A stretch of DNA of 64,000 nucleotides from CBDCFV01 sp963664625 (GTDB taxonomy: Bacteria > Chloroflexota > Dehalococcoidia > Lucifugimonadales > UBA3495): contig OY761541.1 of the NCBI GenBank assembly GCA_963664625.1, forward strand, positions 2,976,001-3,040,000, in the 5' to 3' direction. This document shows positions 39,800 through 48,359 of the stretch, piece by piece. The stretch's first letter is position 1; each line of letters begins with the position of its first letter. The translations under genes were made by a program, and so were the position numbers. The notes under the pieces are model-generated. The model saw only the letters and a list, made by a program, of their open reading frames with translations. It was not told the DNA's origin and made no database searches.

Positions 39800-40732
39800 A
39801 TGGAAATCACGACTGCGGTGATACCCGCCGCCGGGCTTGGGACCCGGTTCTTGCCGATGACCAAGTCGGTGCCCAAGGAACTTCTGCCCATTCTCGACAA
39901 GCCAATGCTCCAGTATGTGGTTGAGGAGGCCTCTGAGGCCGGTATCGAAAGGGTCATCATAGTCACCGCCAAGGGAAAAGAGTCCATAGCCTCCTACTTT
40001 CAACCCAATGCGGCCTTGGAACGTCATCTGGCCGCCGTGGGCGCGGACAATCTGGCCGAAAAAGTGCGTCATGCGTCGTCCCTGGCCCAAGTATCGTTTG
40101 TCATTCAAGAGGAGCCTCTAGGCTTGGGCCACGCCGTGCTGACTGCGGAGGATGCGGTGGATGGCGAACCGTTTGTCGTGATTCTCCCGGACGACATCAT
40201 CGCCCACACGCCCGGCGTAGTGGCACAGATGCTGGAGGTTCAACAGCGCACCGGCGGGGGCGTCATCGCCGTAGAACCCACGCCTTGGGACGTGGTCCAC
40301 AACTATGGGGTGGTGGACGCCGAACCAGTGGGAGACGGCCTGCACCAAGTACGCGGACTGGTGGAGAAACCGCCCAGGGAAGAAGCCCCGTCCAACCTTG
40401 CGATCGTAGGGCGGTACATTCTGCCCCCAGACGTTTTCGAGTGCCTGAAGCGGACTCCTCCGGGGGCCAAGGGCGAGATTCAACTGACCGACGCTCTCTT
40501 GCTGCTGCTGGAGCAGCACGACATATACGCCTACGAGTTTGAAGGAACACGTTACGACGGCGGCACTCCTATGGGCCTGCTGCGCGCCTCCATCGAGTTC
40601 GCCTTGGCCCGTGAGGACACCAGGGACCAAGCCCGGGCGTTGCTCGATTCCATCACCCGCAGTTGGTCCGCGGGTCCGACACTGGCGACGGACTCGCCCG
40701 GTGCTCATTCCAACCCAGGGGAGACCCAATGA
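39800..40732 (+). CDS. galU: UTP-glucose-1-phosphate uridylyltransferase
   Basis: The 310-residue nucleotidyltransferase makes UDP-glucose. It has the signature GLGTRFLPMTKSVPKELLP, then KPMLQYVVEEA, LGLGHAVL and VILPDD, and VEKPPREEAPSN. AGGAGGAG lies ahead of ATG 39800. The last ~30 residues are poorly conserved. Its stop overlaps the start of the DUF2269-type membrane gene (ATGA), so the two are translationally coupled. Confidence 0.95.
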   Translation: MEITTAVIPAAGLGTRFLPMTKSVPKELLPILDKPMLQYVVEEASEAGIERVIIVTAKGKESIASYFQPNAALERHLAAVGADNLAEKVRHASSLAQVSFVIQEEPLGLGHAVLTAEDAVDGEPFVVILPDDIIAHTPGVVAQMLEVQQRTGGGVIAVEPTPWDVVHNYGVVDAEPVGDGLHQVRGLVEKPPREEAPSNLAIVGRYILPPDVFECLKRTPPGAKGEIQLTDALLLLLEQHDIYAYEFEGTRYDGGTPMGLLRASIEFALAREDTRDQARALLDSITRSWSAGPTLATDSPGAHSNPGETQ

Positions 40733-41199
40733 CCGTTGTATTTCAGATTATCCTCGCCATTCACATCCTGTCCGCCGTGGTGCTCATCGGCAACCTGATT
40801 ACCTCGGCGTTCTGGAAGGTGAGAGCCGATCAAACTTCTAACATCGAGACCATCGCCTCGACCTGCCGGGCCCTGCTCAGGGCCGATTACATGTTCACTA
40901 TCCCCGGGATAGTGGTCTTGTGGGCAAGCGGCATGTTGCTGGTGGCCTTCACCGGGTGGCGGCGGTTTGAAGAATTGTGGCTGGGCCTGTCCTTTATTTT
41001 GCTGATCGTTGTTACGGTTATCTGGCTTGCAGCTCTGTTGCCCCTGCAACGCCGGATGGCGCGCCTGACCCAGGAAGGCTTGGCCCGCGGCCAGTTGGAC
41101 CCGGCCTATTCCCGGACCAGCCGCCGTTGGTCGATGTTCGGAGGCATTGCCACGCTTCTTGTGGTCATCATATTGTTCCTTATGGTTCTCCGGCCCTGA
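40729..41199 (+). CDS. DUF2269-type integral membrane protein
   Basis: The 156-residue protein has four hydrophobic segments and the DUF2269 look: IILAIHILSAVVLIGNLITS at the N-terminus (His in TM1), a central GIVVLWASGMLLV and a C-terminal TLLVVIILFLMVLRP. The true start is ATG 40729, overlapping the galU stop; the earlier open frame is not used. The family has no established function. Coupling to galU may be incidental. A DinB-like gene follows 20 bases on. Confidence 0.8.
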   Translation: MTVVFQIILAIHILSAVVLIGNLITSAFWKVRADQTSNIETIASTCRALLRADYMFTIPGIVVLWASGMLLVAFTGWRRFEELWLGLSFILLIVVTVIWLAALLPLQRRMARLTQEGLARGQLDPAYSRTSRRWSMFGGIATLLVVIILFLMVLRP

Positions 41200-41219
41200 G
41201 CCGCCGATAGTGGAAAAGG

Positions 41220-41711
41220 ATGGGCACGAATAAAAACACCAACTTGCAGACTGTTCGGACTATCCGGGCGGAACTGCTCGAACTCCTGGACGGAATGGAC
41301 TACTGTTTGGACTGGAAGCCCGACCCGGACGCTTGGTCGGTTCGTGAGGTGGTATATCACCTGTTGGACACGCCGCCCGGAGGCATCCACACCGTCCTGC
41401 GGCAAGCCTTGGCCGGTGAAATCAGCGAATTAGACTTGCAGTCTGACCTGACCAACATGACCGAGGACCGCTTGGCATACGATATGGACCGGGTAGTGGA
41501 GGACATCAACCGGCTGTTCCAGGGCATGGAAGCAGTCTTGGAAGTGGCGGGCGAAGGCGACCTGTCGGGCAGGTCCGTGATGGTGCACCAGCGCAACCGT
41601 GGGTGGGACGAGCCGCGCACCTTGCAGCAACTTCTGGACGGGTTATTTGCGCGCCACTGGCGGGAGCACTTGGCGCAGGTGCGCGAGTTGCGGGAAGCCT
41701 TGGGCGTGTAG
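41220..41711 (+). CDS. DinB-like (DfsB) metal-binding protein
   Basis: The 163-residue four-helix protein has the DinB-superfamily His triad: WSVREVVYHLLD (first His, near 44) and LLDGLFARHWREHLAQVREL (HxxxH near 148-152). Members bind Zn, Fe or Ni and some act as thiol-dependent transferases or detoxification enzymes. It ends just before the convergent lepA stop. No partner identifies its substrate. Confidence 0.8.
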   Translation: MGTNKNTNLQTVRTIRAELLELLDGMDYCLDWKPDPDAWSVREVVYHLLDTPPGGIHTVLRQALAGEISELDLQSDLTNMTEDRLAYDMDRVVEDINRLFQGMEAVLEVAGEGDLSGRSVMVHQRNRGWDEPRTLQQLLDGLFARHWREHLAQVRELREALGV

Positions 41712-41713
41712 CG

Positions 41714-43558
41714 TTACTGGTTGCCGATCTTGAGCAGCGTGAGAAAGGCCTCCTGCGGCACCTCCACGCTCCCAACCATCTTTAACCGCCGCTTACCCTC
41801 TTTCTGCTTTTCGAGCAACTTCCGCTTGCGCGTAATATCGCCCCCGTAGCACTTGGCCAGCACGTCCTTGCGAAGCGCCCGGACTGTCTCGCGGGCGATG
41901 ATGCGGCCCCCGATGGCGGCTTGGATCGGCACCTCGAAAAGTTGCCTGGGGATGGCCGTTCTCAACCGCTCCACCACTTCTCTGCCTTGGGCCACGGCCC
42001 GGTCCCGGTGCAGGATCATGGAAAGGGCTTCCACCGGCTGCTGGTTGACTAGCACGTCCATTTTCACCAGCGGCGCCGCTTGATACCCCTTCAGGGAGTA
42101 GTCCATTGAGGCGTAGCCCTGTGTGCGGGACTTGAGTTGGTTGTAGAAGTCGGCCAGCAACTCCACCAGCGGCATGGTGTATTCCATTACCACGCGGGAC
42201 TCGGAGGTGTTCGTGGAGACGCCGTTCGGTTGGGAGGCGCTGCCCTGTATGTACTCCATTCGTTTGAACTCGGACCGCCGCGAGTGCATCAACTCCATGA
42301 TGGCGCCCACGTACCGGTCGGGAACGACAATGGTCAGGTCGAGTACCGGCTCTCGTATCTCTTTCACTTGGTGCGGGGGCGGCAGCTTTGAGGGGTTGTC
42401 GATGCTTATCTCTTCCCCCGTCGCCAACAGCACAGAGTAGGAGACGCTGGGTGAGGTGGCGATGATGTCCAGATCGTATTCCCTTTCCAACCGCTCCTGC
42501 ACTATCTCCATGTGCATCAGGCCCAGGAAGCCGCAACGGAAGCCGAATCCCAGCGCAGTGCTGTTTTCCGGCTCTATGGTCAGGGAAGCATCGTTCAGTT
42601 GCAGCTTGTCCAGGGAGGCCCGCAACCTGCCATAGTCCTCTCCGTCCGACGGGTACAGCCCGGCAAACACCATTGATTTCAGGGGCATGTAGCCGGGCAG
42701 AGGTTCGGACGCCGGATGGTTGTTTCCGGTCAGGGTGTCCCCTACGTTGCACTCCCTGACGTCTTTGAAGCCGGTGGCAACATAACCCACTTGTCCGGCG
42801 GACAGGGCATCCACCGGCTTGGGCGCGGGTGTGAATACGCCGACCTCGATGATCTCGGCCATCTTCCCTGTTGACATAACCTGGATGCGCTGGTCCTTGG
42901 ATATCTGGCCGTCGTCCACCCGGATATGGGCGATGATGCCCTTGTATGGGTTATACAAAGAGTCAAAGACCAACGCCCGCAATGGCGCCTGGGTTACTCC
43001 GCTTGGAGGCTGGATCCGCTCCACAACGGCGTTAAGGATCTCCCGGGCTCCGGTGCCTTCCTTGGCCGACACGAACAGAATCTCGTCCTCACGGAAACCG
43101 AACACCTGCTGTAGTTCGCTGGACACCCGGTCCGGCTCGGCTTGGGGGAGATCGACTTTATTCACGACCGGAATCAGGTCCAGGTCGTATTGCATCGCCA
43201 GCAAGGCGTTGGCGATGGTCTGCGCTTCAATTCCCTGGCTGGCGTCCACCACCAGCAGGGCCCCTTCGGCGGCGGCCATAGCCCTGGAGACCTCGTAGCT
43301 GAAGTCCACGTGCCCTGGCGTGTCGATCAAGTGGAGTTGGTATGTCTGTCCATCGGGAGCAACGTGGTGCATGGCCACCGCTTTGCCCTTGATAGTGATG
43401 CCCCGTTCACGTTCCAGGTCCATCTGGTCAAGGAACTGGGCCTTCATGTCCTGGGCGCGGACGGTGCCGGTGATTTCCAAGAAGCGGTCCGCCAGTGTGG
43501 ACTTACCGTGGTCTATGTGAGCAATGATGCAGAAGTTGCGAATCAGTAGTGGGTCCAT
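41714..43558 (-). CDS. lepA: Elongation factor 4 (LepA)
   Basis: The 614-residue GTPase is full-length LepA: G1 AHIDHGKSTLADRFLE, G3 DTPGHVDFSYEV, G4 NKVDLP, domains II, III and V like EF-G, and the LepA-specific C-terminal domain ending KCYGGDITRKRKLLEKQKEG. LepA acts on ribosomes during initiation or back-translocation. Its stop lies next to that of the DinB-like gene. The ATG is at 43558. Confidence 0.97.
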   Translation of the reverse strand: MDPLLIRNFCIIAHIDHGKSTLADRFLEITGTVRAQDMKAQFLDQMDLERERGITIKGKAVAMHHVAPDGQTYQLHLIDTPGHVDFSYEVSRAMAAAEGALLVVDASQGIEAQTIANALLAMQYDLDLIPVVNKVDLPQAEPDRVSSELQQVFGFREDEILFVSAKEGTGAREILNAVVERIQPPSGVTQAPLRALVFDSLYNPYKGIIAHIRVDDGQISKDQRIQVMSTGKMAEIIEVGVFTPAPKPVDALSAGQVGYVATGFKDVRECNVGDTLTGNNHPASEPLPGYMPLKSMVFAGLYPSDGEDYGRLRASLDKLQLNDASLTIEPENSTALGFGFRCGFLGLMHMEIVQERLEREYDLDIIATSPSVSYSVLLATGEEISIDNPSKLPPPHQVKEIREPVLDLTIVVPDRYVGAIMELMHSRRSEFKRMEYIQGSASQPNGVSTNTSESRVVMEYTMPLVELLADFYNQLKSRTQGYASMDYSLKGYQAAPLVKMDVLVNQQPVEALSMILHRDRAVAQGREVVERLRTAIPRQLFEVPIQAAIGGRIIARETVRALRKDVLAKCYGGDITRKRKLLEKQKEGKRRLKMVGSVEVPQEAFLTLLKIGNQ

Positions 43559-43629
43559 ATACCCTCGATGGTATCACGGAGGGACTGCCGCTACAAGGAA
43601 GGAAGGCGTCGAATTTCGGCGCCAAGCAA

Positions 43630-43665
43630 AAGGGGCGGTCCATTTCACGGACCGCCCCTTGTTGT
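43630..43665 (-). terminator. Rho-independent terminator of the peptide ABC transporter ATPase genes
   Basis: A 12-bp perfect stem AAGGGGCGGTCC/GGACCGCCCCTT with a short loop. On the minus strand it ends in TTTTGCTT, about 30 bases past the oppF-like stop and upstream of lepA. It is the strongest terminator in the window. Confidence 0.8.
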
Positions 43666-43695
43666 ACACTCGTGTCAACCGGCAGGGATTAAACC

Positions 43696-44739
43696 CTAAT
43701 AGGTGCCATAACCCTCGGCGCGTATGCAGGAGGCCCAGTGGTTCGGTGAAACCTCTCGCAACTCCGGCATGACCCGGGAGCAGTCGTCAATGGCGGCGGG
43801 GCACCGCGGATGGAATACGCATCCGGAAGGGGGATTCAACGGGCTGGGAACCTCTCCTGTCAGCAGGATTCTTTCCCTTTGGGCGTCGATGACCGGGTCC
43901 GGGATGGGCACCGCAGACAGCAGCGCCCGCGTATATGGGTGGACCGGGTTCACGTAAATCTCGCCCCGGTCGGCCAACTCGACTATGTGCCCCAAGTACA
44001 TCACCCCTACCCGGTCGCTGATGTGGCGCACCACCGACAGGTCGTGGGCGATGAACAGGTAAGTCAGGTTGAACTGCTCCTGCAGGTCTTCCAGCAGGTT
44101 GATGATCTGGGCTTGAATCGACACGTCCAGCGCGGAAACCGGCTCGTCGGCTACGATGAACTTGGGACCCACCGACAATGCGCGGGCCACACCGATCCTC
44201 TGGCGCTGACCGCCGCTGAACTCGTGGGGGAACCGGTCAGCCATATAGGGGTTCAAGCCCACGTTTTGCAACAGTTCGGCCACCCGTTCGCGGTACTCCG
44301 CTTTGCCTTTGACCAAGCCGTGGACCACCAGCGGTTCCCCGATGATATTGCCGGCGGTCATGCGCGGGTTGAGCGAGCTGTAGGGGTCCTGGAATATGAC
44401 CTGCATCTCGCGCCGCATCGTTCGCAGTTCGCGGCTGGCAAGGCCGGTCAGCTCCCGGCCGTCAAAAATAATCTGGCCTGCGGTGGGCCTGTATAACTGG
44501 AGTATGCAACGGCCGGTAGTGGTCTTGCCGCATCCGCTTTCACCCACCAGCCCCAGGGTCTCACCCCGCCGAACGTTGAAACTAACCCCGTCGACCGCTT
44601 TGATATGGGCCACGGTCCGCTGGAAAATCAGCCCGGACGTCACCGGGAAGTACATCTGGAGATCCCGCACTTCAATGAGATTATCGTCAGCTGCCGGTTG
44701 TCCGTTGCCCTGGGTCTGAACGTCTGTGGAAGTGGTCAT
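43696..44739 (-). CDS. Oligopeptide/dipeptide ABC transporter ATP-binding protein (OppF/DppF type)
   Basis: The 347-residue ATPase has Walker A (GESGCGKTT), the signature LSGGQ as FSGGQRQRIG, Walker B (FIVADEPVSALD), and the C-terminal oligopeptide-transporter extension with Cys-x-HPRCP (VFHPRCPAAIDDC), a possible iron-sulphur or metal site. It forms a heterodimer with the OppD-type protein encoded just upstream (59-base gap). No permease or binding-protein gene lies in the window, so they belong to components elsewhere. Confidence 0.93.
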   Translation of the reverse strand: MTTSTDVQTQGNGQPAADDNLIEVRDLQMYFPVTSGLIFQRTVAHIKAVDGVSFNVRRGETLGLVGESGCGKTTTGRCILQLYRPTAGQIIFDGRELTGLASRELRTMRREMQVIFQDPYSSLNPRMTAGNIIGEPLVVHGLVKGKAEYRERVAELLQNVGLNPYMADRFPHEFSGGQRQRIGVARALSVGPKFIVADEPVSALDVSIQAQIINLLEDLQEQFNLTYLFIAHDLSVVRHISDRVGVMYLGHIVELADRGEIYVNPVHPYTRALLSAVPIPDPVIDAQRERILLTGEVPSPLNPPSGCVFHPRCPAAIDDCSRVMPELREVSPNHWASCIRAEGYGTY

Positions 44740-44798
44740 GGCTTTTTGCCTCTTAATGTTGGGCTTGTGGGAAGAGAGCCAAAGTCTCGTCTGCGCTG

Positions 44799-45827
44799 CT
44801 AGGGTTGACCAGCGTAAGTTTCCTGCGCGAGCACATGCAACTCCTCAGCTCGCCAGCAGGCCGACCAGTGACCGTCGCCGGTGGGCATCAGAGGCGGGGC
44901 CTCGATGGCGCATTTGTCGATGGCCCAGCGGCACCTTGCCCGGAATGCGCAACCCTGCGGCACGTTGATCAAGTCCGGCGGCTGTCCTTCGATGGGGTCC
45001 AGCTTCTCCCGCCGGGGTTGGTCCAACCGAGGCACCGAGTGCAATAGACCGACGGTGTAGGGATGTCGAGGGTTGGCATAGACCTCCATGGCCGTGCCCC
45101 GCTCGATGATTTTGCCGGCGTACATGATGTTCATCCGGTCTGCATAGCGGGCCACAACGCCGAGGTTATGGGTGATGACAATCAGCGCCACCCCGAACTC
45201 GGTGGTCAGCGACTTCATCAGCTCCAGGATCTGCGCTTGAATGGTCACGTCCAACGCGGTTGTCGGTTCGTCGGCGATGATCAGCCTGGGGTTGCAACTC
45301 AGGGCCATGGCGATCATTACCCTTTGCCGCATTCCGCCGCTGAACTGGTGGGGGTATTGCTTGATGCGGCTTTCAGGATCGGGGATACCCACCCTTGTCA
45401 GCAGGTCCACCCCTTCCTGGCGGGCTTCCGCCTTGGTCATGCCCATGTGCAACTCGAGAGTCTCCGTGAGTTGCTTTTCCACAGTCAGCACCGGGTTGAG
45501 AGAGGTCATCGGCTCCTGGAAGACCATGGATATCTTGCCGCCCCGTATGCGGCGCATATCGTCCATGTCCACCTTCAGGATGTCCTCGTTCTCGAACTGT
45601 ATTTCTCCGTCGACGATCTTGCCCGGCGGGTCGGGAATCAAGCGCATCACCGACAGGGCACTGACGCTCTTGCCGCAACCGCTCTCACCAACCAACCCCA
45701 AGGTTTCCCCTTCCTCAAGCTCGTATGAAACCCCGTCTACAGCTTTAACCACACCCTCATAGGTGTAGAAGTAAGTCCTCAAGTCTTTTACTTCAAGTAA
45801 AGTAGCCACCTGACCTCCTAAAACCAA
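44799..45827 (-). CDS. Oligopeptide/dipeptide ABC transporter ATP-binding protein (OppD/DppD type)
   Basis: The 342-residue ATPase has Walker A (GESGCGKSV), the signature QFSGGMRQRVMIAMALSCNP, Walker B (LIIADEPTTALD) and the OppD-type C-terminus FRARCRWAIDKC. It pairs with the OppF-type ATPase downstream. It lies about 75 bases downstream of the tRNA-Leu gene and on the same strand, so it could share that transcript. Permease and substrate-binding genes are absent here. Confidence 0.93.
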   Translation of the reverse strand: MVLGGQVATLLEVKDLRTYFYTYEGVVKAVDGVSYELEEGETLGLVGESGCGKSVSALSVMRLIPDPPGKIVDGEIQFENEDILKVDMDDMRRIRGGKISMVFQEPMTSLNPVLTVEKQLTETLELHMGMTKAEARQEGVDLLTRVGIPDPESRIKQYPHQFSGGMRQRVMIAMALSCNPRLIIADEPTTALDVTIQAQILELMKSLTTEFGVALIVITHNLGVVARYADRMNIMYAGKIIERGTAMEVYANPRHPYTVGLLHSVPRLDQPRREKLDPIEGQPPDLINVPQGCAFRARCRWAIDKCAIEAPPLMPTGDGHWSACWRAEELHVLAQETYAGQP

Positions 45828-45903
45828 AGACTTAAGATAGAGCAGCCTATTTGTGCAGGGACCGATTTATCGCTACAGCCAAAAGGGCCCACCGCCCGTA
45901 TGG

Positions 45904-45988
45904 TGGTGGGGAAGGGGAGACTCGAACTCCCACGCCTTTCAGCACATGATCCTAAGTCATGCTCGTCTACCAGTTCCGACACTTCCCC
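45904..45988 (-). tRNA. tRNA-Leu (anticodon UAG)
   Basis: The acceptor stem is GGGGAAG/CTTCCCC; the anticodon arm has loop CTTAGGA (anticodon TAG). It has a long variable arm as expected of class II tRNA-Leu, the T-loop sequence GTTCGAGTC and an encoded CCA. It is 85 bases with CCA. Confidence 0.95.
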
Positions 45989-46086
45989 CAGCAGACTGTT
46001 CCCGAAAGTCTCCTTCCTCTTAGCGGCCTCTAAGTCAAAACGAAACCCTCTGACGCCAGAGTTATCCATTGACGTAGAGTCGCGGT

Positions 46087-46116
46087 ATTATATCTGACGG
46101 TATATCTTCCTGTCCA
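46087..46116 (-). promoter_or_regulatory. Promoter for tRNA-Leu
   Basis: On the minus strand TGGACA (46116-46111), an 18-base spacer and TATAAT (46092-46087). The tRNA 5' end is about 95 bases downstream of the -10 box. Confidence 0.5.
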
Positions 46117-46232
46117 GCCCAGTAAAAACGGTGGATTGTCAACATTCAATTTTTCCGTGCGTTGATTTCCGCCAACCTTACACTCCAACTTTCTCTCCCA
46201 TGCTTCAGGGCCTGATGACCTCCAAGTAGTCA

Positions 46233-46661
46233 TCAGCGCGGGTCGTCGCTGGTGAGGAAATCCACCACCTCTTGTGTCATGGGCATCGATACTTGACCCT
46301 TTTCGTCTTTTACCCCGAACCGTTCCATGGCTTGCCGTAACCTTTCACCTTGTGCTGCCCGCCACTTCTCTCGGTCTTGCTCACGCAACCTTTTTATGAT
46401 TCTGTCGGCTATCACTCGTATTACCTCCCATCCAGCTAATAAAGCAACAGTCAGCGGGACACTAATCTGGACCTTACTGACCGCCGCAAGCATGGCCTCA
46501 AACCATGACCGGGGAATTTCTTTCTCCAGTTCATACCATGCTAACAGTGCGGTCAACGCCACTATCAAGATAAATCCCGCGACCAGATATTTGAATTCAT
46601 TGTCCCTAATCATTGAACCCCAATCTCCGCCCGACGCGCTTGCGGATGCGCCGTGGGCCAT
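46233..46661 (-). CDS. Two-TM membrane protein of the HNH/HEPN-like trio
   Basis: The 142-residue protein has two hydrophobic segments (about 26-42 and 67-85) and a charged C-terminal helix rich in Arg, Glu and Lys (IIKRLREQDREKWRAAQGER). I do not recognise the family. GGAGG lies shortly ahead of its ATG, 6 bases after the stop of the HEPN-like gene, so the genes are co-translated. Membrane effectors beside nucleic-acid enzymes are common in defence operons; that role is inferred from context. Confidence 0.6.
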   Translation of the reverse strand: MAHGASASASGGDWGSMIRDNEFKYLVAGFILIVALTALLAWYELEKEIPRSWFEAMLAAVSKVQISVPLTVALLAGWEVIRVIADRIIKRLREQDREKWRAAQGERLRQAMERFGVKDEKGQVSMPMTQEVVDFLTSDDPR

Positions 46662-46667
46662 TATTGG

Positions 46668-47147
46668 TTACTCCTCCTTAGACGTGGGATCAATCACGGT
46701 TATGGACCAACGAATTGGGTCGGGATTGCCTGCGTCAAGATAGCGCCTCATAACCGTTGACGGCTCCAACCATTCCACCCACATATCCATGGTCCTTGAC
46801 AGTTCTGCCAAGGACAATTCAATCTGGCTCTGTGGATCGTCGTCCTTAAATCGCTCGTCGCTAATCGAAATGCTCCCGTCTTCGAATACTATGCAATGTC
46901 CATGGAGAAGCGCATTTCTGAAATCCCACATTTTCTTCAGTTGATCTTCTGGGATGGTATCTGCACTCCATTTAACCATGCCGCTAAATATGCGCCCCTC
47001 AGGGGTCCTCTTACAACTCTTTATTTTGTACATCAATTCTCGGCGGCCGGCTAACGACGCAATCACTCCCAAATGAAGATATGCTTGTTCCTCACTCTTG
47101 CTTAGATGTAGCGTTCTGCTGCCGTCTGGGTTCCTTTGGACGTGCAT
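46668..47147 (-). CDS. HEPN-like protein with RNALLHG motif
   Basis: The 159-residue helical protein contains MWDFRNALLHGH, with Arg77-x4-His82 matching the HEPN RNase motif. ATG 47147 (MHVQRNPDGSRTLHLS) is the natural start; an upstream in-frame extension overlaps the HNH gene and looks non-coding. It lies between an HNH gene (19 bases upstream) and a two-TM membrane protein gene (6 bases downstream). The protein is not one I can name. An RNase role is inferred from the motif and helical context. Confidence 0.62.
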   Translation of the reverse strand: MHVQRNPDGSRTLHLSKSEEQAYLHLGVIASLAGRRELMYKIKSCKRTPEGRIFSGMVKWSADTIPEDQLKKMWDFRNALLHGHCIVFEDGSISISDERFKDDDPQSQIELSLAELSRTMDMWVEWLEPSTVMRRYLDAGNPDPIRWSITVIDPTSKEE

Positions 47148-47166
47148 GAAAATATGTCCTCCTTCC

Positions 47167-47421
47167 CTAAATCCCAATCTCCGCCAGCCTTGCCACCAGA
47201 TACTCCTGGGGCCGGTTGCCCTTGATGCGGTTGCAGCTTGAGCGGAGTAGTTGCAGGTTTTCAAGGTGGTCAGTGCCGCCCCGGGATTGGGGGATGACGT
47301 GGTCAACCTCGAACAGCTTGAAGGGGAAGTCTCCCTTGCAACTGTTGCATGGCCCCTCTTGCTCGCCGAAGAGGGTGTGTTTGTTCTGCCGGTAGCTGCG
47401 CACGCTCGTACAAAAAGTCAT
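47167..47421 (-). CDS. HNH endonuclease-like protein
   Basis: The 84-residue protein (from ATG 47421; TTG 47445 would add eight residues) is one HNH domain: CNSCKG, then LFEVDHVIPQSRGGTDHLEN and LQLLRSSCNRIKGNRPQEYL. The first Cys of the second zinc pair (normally LLCxxCN) is Arg here, while the DH and N-x-K catalytic positions are kept. Zinc binding may therefore be weakened. It may be the first gene of a three-gene unit with the HEPN-like and membrane proteins. It may also be a remnant of a larger HNH-containing gene. Confidence 0.75.
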   Translation of the reverse strand: MTFCTSVRSYRQNKHTLFGEQEGPCNSCKGDFPFKLFEVDHVIPQSRGGTDHLENLQLLRSSCNRIKGNRPQEYLVARLAEIGI

Positions 47422-47620
47422 AAATTCAAGCTGCGACAATGCCAAAAACGGAATAAGGATGCCGTCAATATATCATGCTTTCCAGTCTGACGACCCCGGA
47501 GAAGACCTTCTTTGGATTCAACGACAGGCACGTTAGAGGTCATTTCAGACTCCGCGCCAAGTCCGCCGGCTCCGCAACAAAAGGGTCGCGCTTCGGGCGT
47601 TCGCAAAGCCCGTGTGCTGG

Positions 47621-47626
47621 TATACT
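47621..47626 (+). promoter_or_regulatory. Extended -10 promoter for the second Rieske gene
   Basis: TGGTATACT gives an extended -10 (TATACT at 47621-47626), about 40 bases ahead of ATG 47665. The -35 box is weak, as is usual for extended -10 promoters. GAGGGTGAA lies just before the start. Confidence 0.4.
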
Positions 47627-47664
47627 TTCCCAAGGTGTCATATCAACCAAGAGGGTGAAATGCA

Positions 47665-48033
47665 ATGACTACTGAACGTCGAAGAGGGACTGTGTCACTG
47701 CGTCAAATCAACGGCTCTGCCCGGTCTAAAAAGGTCAGGGCTGACTTGGGGGAAGAGTCTTCGTTTACGGCGTTCCCCGCGCCGGTCAAGGTCGGCGACG
47801 CTTCCTACTTCCTGGTCCGGGGCCGGGACGGCTACAAGCTGTTGTCAACAGTGTGCCCGCACCAGGGGGGCGAGATTATGGACGAAGGCGATGACCTGTT
47901 CGTTTGCGACGGCCACGGCTGGCAGTACGACAAAGCCGCGGGTCTTTGCGCCAGCCGCCCCGACTTCCGGATGAAGACGTTCCTGGTTACCGTGCAAAAC
48001 GGCCGCCTCGTCGCGTTGGTGCCTGACGAGTAG
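47665..48033 (+). CDS. Stand-alone Rieske [2Fe-2S] protein, paralogue of 2807-3097
   Basis: The 122-residue protein has Rieske ligands Cys64-Pro-His66 (CPHQGGE) and Cys81-x-x-His84 (CDGHGW). It carries 25 more N-terminal residues than the copy at 2807-3097. Both share DLGxESSFTxFPA near the start, DGYKLLS and the spacing between motifs, so they form a recent paralogous pair. No oxygenase neighbour is present; VapBC follows. The electron partner is unknown. Confidence 0.87.
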   Translation: MTTERRRGTVSLRQINGSARSKKVRADLGEESSFTAFPAPVKVGDASYFLVRGRDGYKLLSTVCPHQGGEIMDEGDDLFVCDGHGWQYDKAAGLCASRPDFRMKTFLVTVQNGRLVALVPDE

Positions 48034-48089
48034 CGGGACTGCCGCCGCTGGTTGGAGAGTGATGGTTGGGACCACAGGAGGCAAGCAAC

Positions 48090-48359
48090 ATGAAACAGAT
48101 TACAATCAGGGGCTTGGACGAGAAGTTGTCCGAAAGCATCCGCCAATTGGCGGAGAAAAAGGGGATTTCATTAAACAAGGCCGCGTTATACATGCGCCAC
48201 GTCGGCGCCGGCCTCCCGCCTCCCCCCACTCCCAAGAAAGGGCCCATCGGCAATTCGCTGGACGATTTCATCGGTTCGTGGACCCAGGAACAATTGGATG
48301 AGATGCTTGCCCTCATTGAAGAGGAGTTCGAGAAAATCGATGAGGAACTCTGGAAATGA
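48090..48359 (+). CDS. VapB-type antitoxin
   Basis: The 89-residue protein starts at ATG 48090 (AGGAGG upstream) with a ribbon-helix-helix segment MKQITIRGLDEKLSESIRQL followed by AEKKGISLNKAA, and ends in an acidic helix (LDEMLALIEEEFEKIDEELW) suited to wrapping the toxin. The middle carries a proline-rich linker (GLPPPPTPKKGP). Its stop overlaps the start of the PIN-domain toxin (ATGA). It would bind DNA and VapC and repress the operon. Confidence 0.85.
   Translation: MKQITIRGLDEKLSESIRQLAEKKGISLNKAALYMRHVGAGLPPPPTPKKGPIGNSLDDFIGSWTQEQLDEMLALIEEEFEKIDEELWK

Noticed and set aside
46030..46233. 67-codon minus-strand frame downstream of the two-TM gene, overlapping by TGATG
   Set aside because: It lies over the promoter region of tRNA-Leu, its protein has no recognisable pattern, and no ribosome site precedes it.
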